Positions 6,591-11,743 of a stretch of 11,743 bases of DNA are shown piece after piece; the stretch's first letter is position 1; each line of letters opens with the position of its first letter. The stretch lies in NCBI GenBank assembly GCA_002385985.1, contig DGEO01000023.1, positions 1-11,743 of the forward strand. Direction: 5' to 3'. A program made the position numbers and the translations under genes. The notes beneath the pieces were generated by a model. The model ran no database searches. It had not been told where the DNA came from and was given only the letters and a program-made list of their open reading frames with translations. The stretch is from Anaerolineaceae bacterium UBA3924 (GTDB lineage Bacteria > Chloroflexota > Anaerolineae > Anaerolineales > Anaerolineaceae).

Positions 6591-7965
6591 CTGCTTCCTG
6601 ACCCGGGCCGGCCAGCGGCAGCGAGACCCGGAAAGTAGTCCCCTGCCCTTCCGCCGACTCCACCACAATCTCCCCGCCGTGACTGCGCACAATCCAGTAG
6701 GCGATAGACAGCCCCAGCCCGTAGCCGGTGCCCTTTTTCCGGCTGCGCGAGCGCTCGGCGCGGTAGAAGCGTTCGAAGATGTGCGGCAGGTCCTGCGGAG
6801 CAATGCCCGGCCCGCTGTCGCTGATGGTCAGCTGCGCCTGCTCCGAGGTCTTGCTCAGCGAGATCGACACCTTCCCCCCCTTCGGCGTGTACTGCACCGC
6901 GTTGCTGACCAGGTTCAGCAGCACCTGTTTGATCCGGTCCCGGTCGCCGACCAGTTCGACCTGGTCGATGCTGTCCACGGTCAGTTCCAGCTGATCGCCG
7001 GCCAGCAGGCGCATCTGGTGGTACACGTCCAGCAGCACCGTGTCCAGCTCAAAGGGGCGCAGGTCCAGCGGCAGACGGCCGGATTCGGCCTGGGCCAGCA
7101 GTAATAAATCGCCCACCATGCGGGTCAGCCGGTCGACTTCAGCCTCGATCGAGTGCAGAGACTCCGCGTCGCCCTGCCCCATGCGGCGCATCAGCCCCAC
7201 CTCGCCCTTGATGACCGTCAGCGGGGTGCGCAGCTCGTGGCTGACATCCGCCATGAAGCGCTTCTGCGCCTGGAAGAGCCGCTCCAGCCGCTCCAGCGTC
7301 TCGTTGAAGGCAGTGATCAGCCGGCCCACCTCGCTGTCCGGGCTTTCGGTCTCCGGGATGCGGCGCGAGAGGTCGTCGGCCTGGGTGATGGTAGTCGCCA
7401 CCTGGGTCACCGTTTCCAGCGGGGCCAGCGCCCGGCCGGTGATCAGCCAGGTGGCCACGGCCGCGCTGACCATGGCGACCAGGATCAGAGAGGTCAGCAC
7501 CAGACCGAGCGTGCGCTGGGTCAGCACCAGCAGCGACAGGCTGAGGCCCAGGTGCAGGTGCCCGGCCGGGCCGCGGTCGGTGCGCAGCGGCACGGTGAAC
7601 ACGCGGATCGGCGCGCCATCCCGCTCGGAGGTGGAAAAGTAGTTCTCGCCCCGGTTCCAGCCCTCGGGGGTCAGCGGGGTGGTGTAGTTGAACGGGCGGG
7701 CCAGCTGCAGGTTGCCCTGGTTATCCCAGACCTGAAAGAGCAGGTTTTCGGTCGGCTCAAAGTCCATCACCGCGGACGGATCGAACTGCCCGTCGGCGGT
7801 CAGCCGCAGGCGCGGGACCAGCTGCTCGGCGGCCGCCAGCAGGCGATCATCCACCTGGCGCAGCAGCACGCTGCTGACCAGCCCGTACACCAGCAGGCCA
7901 ACCAGCAACAAAATGCCTCCCATCAGGGAGGTATATACCAGAGTCAGGCGCAGACGCAAAGACAT
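6571..7965 (-). CDS. Two-component sensor histidine kinase (HAMP-HisKA-HATPase)
   Basis: 464 residues, an inner-membrane sensor of the BaeS/MprB-like class. TM1 is at about 11-33, then an extracytoplasmic sensor region of roughly 110 residues (38-145) with no recognisable ligand motif, TM2 at about 150-176, and HAMP at about 177-230 (ALAPLETVTQVA). HisKA carries the H-box DVSHELRTPL with phospho-accepting H243. The ATPase domain has N-box NLVSNAVQY (351-359), G1 DSGPGI (383-388), F-box FERFYR (397-402) and G2 GTGYGLGL (412-419). Everything needed for autophosphorylation is present. Its ATG overlaps the stop of the response regulator gene (TGATG, 1 nt), so the pair is translationally coupled. 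The signal is unknown; the small periplasmic-type loop suggests cell-envelope or small-ligand sensing. Confidence 0.95.
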   Translation of the reverse strand: MSLRLRLTLVYTSLMGGILLLVGLLVYGLVSSVLLRQVDDRLLAAAEQLVPRLRLTADGQFDPSAVMDFEPTENLLFQVWDNQGNLQLARPFNYTTPLTPEGWNRGENYFSTSERDGAPIRVFTVPLRTDRGPAGHLHLGLSLSLLVLTQRTLGLVLTSLILVAMVSAAVATWLITGRALAPLETVTQVATTITQADDLSRRIPETESPDSEVGRLITAFNETLERLERLFQAQKRFMADVSHELRTPLTVIKGEVGLMRRMGQGDAESLHSIEAEVDRLTRMVGDLLLLAQAESGRLPLDLRPFELDTVLLDVYHQMRLLAGDQLELTVDSIDQVELVGDRDRIKQVLLNLVSNAVQYTPKGGKVSISLSKTSEQAQLTISDSGPGIAPQDLPHIFERFYRAERSRSRKKGTGYGLGLSIAYWIVRSHGGEIVVESAEGQGTTFRVSLPLAGPGQEAELKPAG

Positions 7966-8642
7966 CAGGGATTCTCGCGAAGCACATACCCAACCCCCCG
8001 CTGGGTATGCAGCAGCCGGTCCTCTCCCTCAGCCTCCAGCTTCTGGCGCAAATAACGGATGTACACGTCCAGGACGTTGCTCTCACCCCCAAAGTCGTAG
8101 CCCCAAACCCGGTCGAAGATCAGCTCCCGGGTGAGCACCTGGCGGGGATGCCGCATGAACAGCTCCAGCAGATCGTATTCCTTGGCGGTCAGAGAAATCA
8201 CCCGTCCCCTGCGCATGGCCTGCCGCGTGGAGGTATCCAGGGTGAGGTCAGCAAAGGTAAGCACAGTGGCACGCTCCGGCTGGGTGCGGCGCAGCAAGGC
8301 CCGCACGCGGGCCGAAAGCTCTTCGATCTCGAAGGGTTTGACCAGGTAATCATCCGCGCCGGCGTCCAGCCCCTGGACGCGGTCCGCGGTGGTATCTTTG
8401 GCCGTCAGCATCAACACCGGCACGTTGCCCCCGGCGCGCAGGCGCTGGCAGACCTCCAGTCCGTCCATGCCGGGGAGCATCCAGTCCAGGATGACCAGGT
8501 CGGGGTGCGTGTCCCGGGCGAGAACCAGGCCGGTTTCACCATCCAGGGCGACATCCACCAGATAACCGTCGTATGCCAGCGCACGCCGCAGCACCCGCAC
8601 AATGGCTTCGTCGTCCTCAATAATGAGTATGCGCTCTTTCAT
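7965..8642 (-). CDS. OmpR/PhoB-family response regulator
   Basis: 225 residues. The receiver domain (1-118) has acidic residues E9-D10-D11, the phospho-accepting D53 in LVILDWMLPGMDG, T80 in LMLTAKD and K102 in YLVKPF. The C-terminal winged-helix domain (about 126-223) has ISLTAKEYDLLELFMRHP, VLTRELIFDRVWG and the recognition-helix stretch NVLDVYIRYLRQKLE, ending in HTQRGVGYVLRE. Phosphorylation by the co-encoded kinase should promote dimerisation and DNA binding. The frame is open upstream to 8690, but the ATG at 8642 is chosen because AGGAGG lies 4 nt before it and the receiver fold starts there with KERILIIEDD. Target genes are not evident; no obvious tandem OmpR-type site was found in its own upstream region. 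Confidence 0.95.
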   Translation of the reverse strand: MKERILIIEDDEAIVRVLRRALAYDGYLVDVALDGETGLVLARDTHPDLVILDWMLPGMDGLEVCQRLRAGGNVPVLMLTAKDTTADRVQGLDAGADDYLVKPFEIEELSARVRALLRRTQPERATVLTFADLTLDTSTRQAMRRGRVISLTAKEYDLLELFMRHPRQVLTRELIFDRVWGYDFGGESNVLDVYIRYLRQKLEAEGEDRLLHTQRGVGYVLRENP

Positions 8643-8666
8643 GGTCCCTCCTGTTGATCTCCTTTC

Positions 8667-8672
8667 AATATA
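8667..8672 (-). promoter_or_regulatory. Extended -10 promoter of the two-component operon
   Basis: Minus strand reads TGGTATATT: a TATATT -10 (8672-8667) preceded by the TGn extension. No clear -35 is seen, which extended -10 promoters can do without. The start would fall near 8660, giving a short leader that contains the AGGAGG (8652-8647). Confidence 0.45.
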
Positions 8673-8754
8673 CCACAGGGCTAATCCCACGAGTAGCGCC
8701 AGAGAGGCAGTTTTGTTGCAGGCAGGTCGACCTAAAACGTGTGATTTTCTGGAC

Positions 8755-8760
8755 TATAAT
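8755..8760 (+). promoter_or_regulatory. -10 box of the RNase D gene (probably leaderless transcript)
   Basis: A perfect TATAAT ends 7 nt before the A of the RNase D start codon at 8768. Transcription would start on or next to that A, so the mRNA would have essentially no 5' leader; indeed no ribosome binding site is present. A good -35 is not visible at 16-18 bp (CTAAAA). Confidence 0.55.
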
Positions 8761-8767
8761 CATCCCC

Positions 8768-9901
8768 ATGGAAAATGAAGTCTTAGGGGCATACACCTGG
8801 GTGGCGCGGCCGGAGGACCTGCGGCGGACGGTCGCCGATTTATCGCATCACGCCGTGCTGGCCGTCGACACGGAATCCAACAGCCTGTACGCCTACCAGG
8901 AGCAGGTCTGCCTGATCCAGTTCTCAACCGACCAGGATGATTACCTGATCGATCCGCTGGCCATTCACGATCTCAGCCCCATTGGCCCCATCCTTGGCGA
9001 TCCGGCGATCGAGAAGGTTTTTCACGCCGCCGAATACGACCTGATCTGCCTGAAGCGCGACTTCGGATTCCAGGTCCGCAACCTGTTTGACACCATGGTC
9101 GCCTGCCGTATCCTGGGGCGGGAAAACGTGGGGCTGGGCAGCCTGCTGTTCGAAGAGTTCGGGCTGGTGATCGACAAACGCTATCAGCGGGCCAACTGGG
9201 GACAGCGCCCGCTGCCGCCCGAGCTGCTTTCGTATGCCCGCCTCGACACGCACTACCTGGTTGCCCTGCGCGACCGCCTGGAAGCCGAGCTCAAGCTCCG
9301 CGGCCGCTGGGAGCTGGCCCTGGAGGACTTCAAGCGCCTGGAGAAAACGGCCGTACCATCGAACGACCACACCAACGGCTCCTGCTGGAAGATCCCCGGC
9401 GTGCACGAGCTGTCACCCCGGCAGCTGGCGGTGCTGCTGGCCCTGTGCGAATACCGTGACCAGCGCGCCCGCCGGGAAAACCTGCCGCATTTCAAGGTGC
9501 TCAGCAACGAGATCCTGCTGCAGATCGCTCTGGTGGAGCCAGACTCAATCGACGAACTGTACGACATCCCCCACCTGAGCCGGCGGCTGGTGGAGCGCCA
9601 CGGCGAGGGGCTGATCGCTGCAGTGCGGCGGGGGAAAACCTCCAAACCGCCGCGGCGGCCGCCGGCCCCGCCCCGCCCCGACGACGAGTACCTGATCTGC
9701 CTGGACGCGCTGCGCAGCTGGCGCAAGCTGACCGGCCGGGAGCTGGGGGTGGATTCGGACATCGTCCTGCCGCGCGACGTGATGGAGCTGATCGCCGCCA
9801 GGCGGCCGTCCACCCTGGCGGAACTGGAGCCGCTGATGAGCGATCTGCCCTGGCGCTTTCAGCGGCTGGGGCGGGAAATCATCGCGGTGCTCAACCGCTA
9901 G
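8768..9901 (+). CDS. rnd: Ribonuclease D (3'-5' exoribonuclease with HRDC regions)
   Basis: 377 residues. RNase D trims the 3' ends of tRNA precursors and other small RNAs. The DEDDy exonuclease core is complete: D34 and E36 in AVDTES, D91 in FHAAEYDL, and Y156-x3-D160 in YARLDTHYL, which bind the two catalytic metals. An HRDC domain follows at about 213-290 (LSPRQLAVLLALCEYRDQRA), then a Pro/Arg-rich linker (about 290-304) and a second HRDC-like region (306-375), as in E. coli RNase D. The frame is open upstream to 8654, but the family fold starts at 8768 and the only good -10 lies directly before it. It diverges from the two-component operon; the next gene downstream on the same strand is a tRNA, a fitting but possibly accidental neighbour for a tRNA-processing enzyme. 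Confidence 0.93.
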   Translation: MENEVLGAYTWVARPEDLRRTVADLSHHAVLAVDTESNSLYAYQEQVCLIQFSTDQDDYLIDPLAIHDLSPIGPILGDPAIEKVFHAAEYDLICLKRDFGFQVRNLFDTMVACRILGRENVGLGSLLFEEFGLVIDKRYQRANWGQRPLPPELLSYARLDTHYLVALRDRLEAELKLRGRWELALEDFKRLEKTAVPSNDHTNGSCWKIPGVHELSPRQLAVLLALCEYRDQRARRENLPHFKVLSNEILLQIALVEPDSIDELYDIPHLSRRLVERHGEGLIAAVRRGKTSKPPRRPPAPPRPDDEYLICLDALRSWRKLTGRELGVDSDIVLPRDVMELIAARRPSTLAELEPLMSDLPWRFQRLGREIIAVLNR

Positions 9902-9934
9902 GCGAGAGAACCGGGCTGGAAAACGAAGAATTTC

Positions 9935-9943
9935 TGGTATAAT
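9935..9943 (+). promoter_or_regulatory. Extended -10 promoter of tRNA-Ser
   Basis: TGGTATAAT: a perfect TATAAT (9938-9943) with the TGn extension, 25 nt before the tRNA 5' end and 34 nt after the RNase D stop codon. No matching -35. The start is expected near 9950, leaving a short 5' leader to be removed by RNase P. Confidence 0.65.
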
Positions 9944-9951
9944 ACCCCCGC

Positions 9952-9963
9952 TCGCTCGAGCGA
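9952..9963. repeat. 12-bp perfect palindrome in the tRNA leader
   Basis: TCGCTCGAGCGA reads the same on both strands and sits between the expected transcription start and the tRNA 5' end at 9968. As RNA it can pair only as a dimer or a very tight hairpin, so a DNA-binding site is as likely as a structural role. Confidence 0.5.
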
Positions 9964-9967
9964 AACT

Positions 9968-10054
9968 GGAGAGGTGCCAGAGCGGCCGATTGGGGCGGTC
10001 TCGAAAACCGTTGTAGTCTTCGGGCTACCGTGGGTTCGAATCCCACCCTCTCCG
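9968..10054 (+). tRNA. tRNA-Ser, anticodon CGA
   Basis: The acceptor arms GGAGAGG (9968-9974) and CCTCTCC (10047-10053) pair perfectly. The anticodon arm is GCGGT-CTCGAAA-ACCGT, putting anticodon CGA at 10002-10004, which reads the serine codon UCG. A long variable arm (GTAG/CTAC stem with a loop TCTTCGGG) marks it as class II, as serine tRNAs are. The T arm is GTGGG-TTCGAAT-CCCAC. The discriminator base is G10054, typical for serine. CCA is not encoded (CTG follows), so a CCA-adding enzyme is required. Lower-GC, element-like DNA starts just downstream. Confidence 0.96.
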
Positions 10055-10123
10055 CTGAGCGTAAAGTCTTGTGAGCCTACCGGCTCTCGATCTGTTGAAA
10101 AACGGATGTGAAAGAACGAGGTT

Positions 10124-10204
10124 TTACGCCTTGGTGTGGTCTCCACACCAGAGATCGCGCAGTGACAGCTGGGCGATCTCAACTTTTAAGCGGTTATCCT
10201 TCAT
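10124..10204 (-). CDS. Possible 26-codon ORF coupled to the recombinase stop
   Basis: An ATG at 10204 overlaps the recombinase TGA as ATGA, the usual arrangement of translationally coupled genes. The frame then gives 26 residues, MKDNRLKVEIAQLSLRDLWC followed by GDHTKA, ending in TAA at 10126-10124. No family is recognised. It may be a small accessory protein of the element, the cut-off start of a longer gene, or chance: both hairpins at 10132-10180 lie inside it, which would be unusual for coding DNA. Confidence 0.2.
   Translation of the reverse strand: MKDNRLKVEIAQLSLRDLWCGDHTKA
10132..10180. repeat. Two back-to-back hairpins between tRNA-Ser and the recombinase
   Basis: Stem 1: TGGTGTGG (10132-10139) and CCACACCA (10143-10150), 8 bp with a 3-nt loop. 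Stem 2 starts on the very next base: GAGATCGC (10151-10158) and GCGATCTC (10173-10180), 8 bp with a 14-nt loop. The second is followed by AACTTTTAA, a poor terminator tail for plus-strand transcripts. Candidate roles are a terminator for the tRNA, a structured RNA, or recombinase-binding DNA near an attachment site. Confidence 0.5.
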
Positions 10205-11706
10205 TGTACGTACTCCTCGACGATTGTCAAGGTATTGTGGGACACCGGGAAGGCGATTTTGACTTGCGTTACCGTCTGTCTCATCTCTTCCCCTATGTCA
10301 ACAATATTCCCTTCTGCACCTTGTTCTCGGATCCAGTAGCGTCGCCCGGCGTCGGGGTGCAGTCTATCCATCAGCCGGAAGAGAATCTCATAGTCTGGAT
10401 TGACTTTGACCCACATGATGCGCTTTGTGCCCACATCGCAACCAACTTCCTGGATCATCGTCCGCACCAGCATCTTGCGCTCTTCGCGGGTAGCCCATTC
10501 CCAGCTATCATGCAAGTTTAGCAGGGTGAGGGCAGCTCGTTCAATGGCCGCTTCGGGAATGCGGTTGAGTAGCTCAAGCTTCTCCTTCAAGCCGTTGACC
10601 TTCTGCCAGTACTGGTATTCTTCCCCCTCATACATCCCACGCTCGTAATTATCACGCATCAAGCGCAGCATGGTGCGGATCCCTTTGCGTTCCGTCTCCG
10701 GATCAGGTCCACTCTGCTCATCATGCAGTAGTTTACGCACATCCTCCTCCCAGGTGGCAGTCAGTTTGAGTGACTGTATCAGAGCCGCCACCTGTTCATC
10801 CAGCCTGTCAGCGTGAATGCTTTGACCTGAGTACGGGCAGTCGTAGTAACCACGCAGGTGCGAATCCTCCCGGTAGTAGGTGGGGTAATTCTTCGGTGTC
10901 TGGACACGAAGTCGTCGACCACAGTGCGCACAGACCGCCAGCCCTTGTAACAGGTGAACCCTGGCAGCCTTTTGCCCGGTTTTCGGGGTCACTCGCCGGC
11001 TGGCACGTAGCGCCTGGCAGCGATCCCACAACTCCTGGCTGATGATTGGTTCGTGCTTGCCATCAGAGACCCGGGGCGGCGTGGAGCGATAGCTGACCCC
11101 CTTGGGGCGTACTGTCATGCCACGGTAACGGATCTTGCCCACATAATAGGGATTGCAAAGCATATCCCGCACTGAGTCCTTGTTGAATCCACGATTCTTC
11201 GCAGTGAGGTACCCTTGTTCGTTCAACCAGGCAGCGATCTGCATGTCCGAATACTGCCCGGTGGCATAACGCTCGAACATTGCCACCACCACCCGCGCTT
11301 TCTCCGGGTCGGGAACGCCCACCTTGCGGTTGCCCTGCAGCACGCTGATGTAACCCCAGGGAACAGTGCCATTGTGATAACCCTGCAGCGAACGCTCCAG
11401 CTTGCCCTTGTTGGTCTCTTTGGACAAATTATCGCTATAGAATTCGCCCAAGGAGCTAACCAGGTGAAACAAGAGCTTGCCCTCAGGTGTGCCCAGATCG
11501 AAAGGCTGCTGGACGGCCTTGAAGATGATATCCAGCTCCTGAAGCTCGTGGACGATCTCCAGCGACCATTCCAGGCGGCGCGCCAGGCGATCTACTTTGT
11601 GGACGTACAGCACCTTGAATTCGCCGCGCCGGGCAGCTTCACGCATGGCATTGATTCCCGGACGGTATTTCTTGCGGTAAGCCGATTGGGCTGGATCGGC
11701 GAACAC
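10201..11706 (-). CDS. Large serine recombinase, N-terminus cut off by an IS-like sequence
   Basis: About 501 recombinase-derived residues. Large serine recombinases integrate and excise phages and mobile elements by recombining attachment sites. Seen here, in order: the later part of the resolvase fold (VFADPAQSA, RPGINAM, VHKVDRLARR, LGEFYSDNLSKETNKGK); a Recombinase domain of about 120 residues (VPWGYISV to WDRCQALRA); a zinc-ribbon-like region with CAHC and a later Cys (YYDCP), with the usual fourth Cys not evident; a basic/acidic probable coiled coil; and a C-terminal tail. Missing are the first 45-50 residues of the family, including the YxRxS-type catalytic serine. The frame stays open through 11743 (TTG at 11733 could start a 510-residue product), but residues upstream of 11706 look like IS DNA, not recombinase. 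Lower GC than the genes to its left supports transfer. It is probably inactive unless the catalytic end is supplied elsewhere. Confidence 0.85.
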   Translation of the reverse strand: MFADPAQSAYRKKYRPGINAMREAARRGEFKVLYVHKVDRLARRLEWSLEIVHELQELDIIFKAVQQPFDLGTPEGKLLFHLVSSLGEFYSDNLSKETNKGKLERSLQGYHNGTVPWGYISVLQGNRKVGVPDPEKARVVVAMFERYATGQYSDMQIAAWLNEQGYLTAKNRGFNKDSVRDMLCNPYYVGKIRYRGMTVRPKGVSYRSTPPRVSDGKHEPIISQELWDRCQALRASRRVTPKTGQKAARVHLLQGLAVCAHCGRRLRVQTPKNYPTYYREDSHLRGYYDCPYSGQSIHADRLDEQVAALIQSLKLTATWEEDVRKLLHDEQSGPDPETERKGIRTMLRLMRDNYERGMYEGEEYQYWQKVNGLKEKLELLNRIPEAAIERAALTLLNLHDSWEWATREERKMLVRTMIQEVGCDVGTKRIMWVKVNPDYEILFRLMDRLHPDAGRRYWIREQGAEGNIVDIGEEMRQTVTQVKIAFPVSHNTLTIVEEYVQ

Positions 11707-11743
11707 TGACCTGCCCCCCCAAAACTGGTCCAAAAAATAAGTG
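11707..11743. mobile_element. Probable terminus of an IS3-family (IS150-like) insertion sequence
   Basis: From 11707 the plus strand reads TGACCTGCCCCCCC and then AAAACTGGTCC. IS3-family ends begin with TG, and the IS150-group end as I remember it (TGTACTGCACCC, with GGAC further in) matches at the TG, CTGC and CCC positions. Similarity of the adjacent gene to serine recombinases stops precisely at this base. The IS body and its other end would lie to the right of the window, so family assignment is tentative. Confidence 0.5.

Noticed and set aside
7153..8055. 300-codon plus-strand ORF
   Set aside because: Antisense to the kinase and response regulator; Gln/Arg/His-rich with no motif.
8643..8690. 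16-residue N-terminal extension of the response regulator
   Set aside because: The receiver fold starts at MKERILIIEDD and AGGAGG is placed for the ATG at 8642; the extension covers that ribosome binding site and the promoter.
8654..8767. 38-residue N-terminal extension of RNase D
   Set aside because: The extension overlaps the -10 box and has no family similarity or ribosome binding site; 8768 is where RNase D similarity begins.
9898..10182. Minus-strand 94-codon ORF with SGEGGIRTHG and FETAPIGRSGTSP
   Set aside because: This is the antisense translation of the tRNA-Ser gene, a well-known false protein found in many genomes. The intact tRNA fold explains the sequence.
1..11743. CRISPR array, rRNA or riboswitch
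   Set aside because: No regularly spaced repeats, no rRNA-like blocks and no recognisable riboswitch core were seen on either strand by eye.

Overview
The window reads as a piece of a GC-rich, free-living bacterial chromosome, most likely a member of the Chloroflexota (Anaerolineae-like). That placement is an inference from overall protein character: a lipoprotein with a Thr/Pro-rich linker, an MGDG-synthase-type glycosyltransferase, a GH1 glucosidase, a tRNA gene without an encoded CCA and AGGAG-type ribosome binding sites. No rRNA or marker protein is present to prove it.

Left part (1-3612), all on the minus strand. A lipoprotein with a beta-propeller-like domain, a PncC/CinA-C amidohydrolase (3 nt behind it, GTG start) and an MGDG-synthase-type glycosyltransferase form a likely operon that ends at a GC-rich hairpin (347-368). 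Below it, the first 26 codons of a membrane-anchored protein (possibly CcmE-like) run off the left edge behind their own AT-rich promoter region.

Middle (3801-6590), plus strand. A GH1 beta-glycosidase and a histidine phosphatase are 18 nt apart and share a very good intrinsic terminator (5736-5766). Next is a stand-alone four-TM membrane protein of unknown function, with an almost perfect sigma70-type promoter. An inverted repeat resembling the Gram-positive type of LexA box fills that promoter's spacer. The gene ends at a hairpin that also contains the stop codon of the convergent histidine kinase.

Regulatory pair and RNase D (6571-9901). An OmpR-family response regulator and its HisKA/HATPase sensor kinase are translationally coupled (TGATG, 1-nt overlap) on the minus strand. 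Diverging from them is ribonuclease D (DEDDy exonuclease plus two HRDC-like regions), which appears to be made from a leaderless transcript.

Right part (9935-11743). A tRNA-Ser(CGA) gene with an extended -10 promoter is followed by foreign-looking DNA of visibly lower GC. This holds two back-to-back hairpins, a 26-codon ORF overlapping the recombinase stop, and a large serine recombinase gene on the minus strand. Similarity to the recombinase family begins exactly where a sequence resembling an IS3-family (IS150-like) terminus ends (11707). The recombinase therefore seems to have lost its catalytic-serine N-terminus to an IS insertion, leaving a decaying integrated element beside the tRNA. 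Apart from this junction and a few regulatory oddities, the window is mainly ordinary chromosomal genes; I see no CRISPR array and no clear new multi-gene system.
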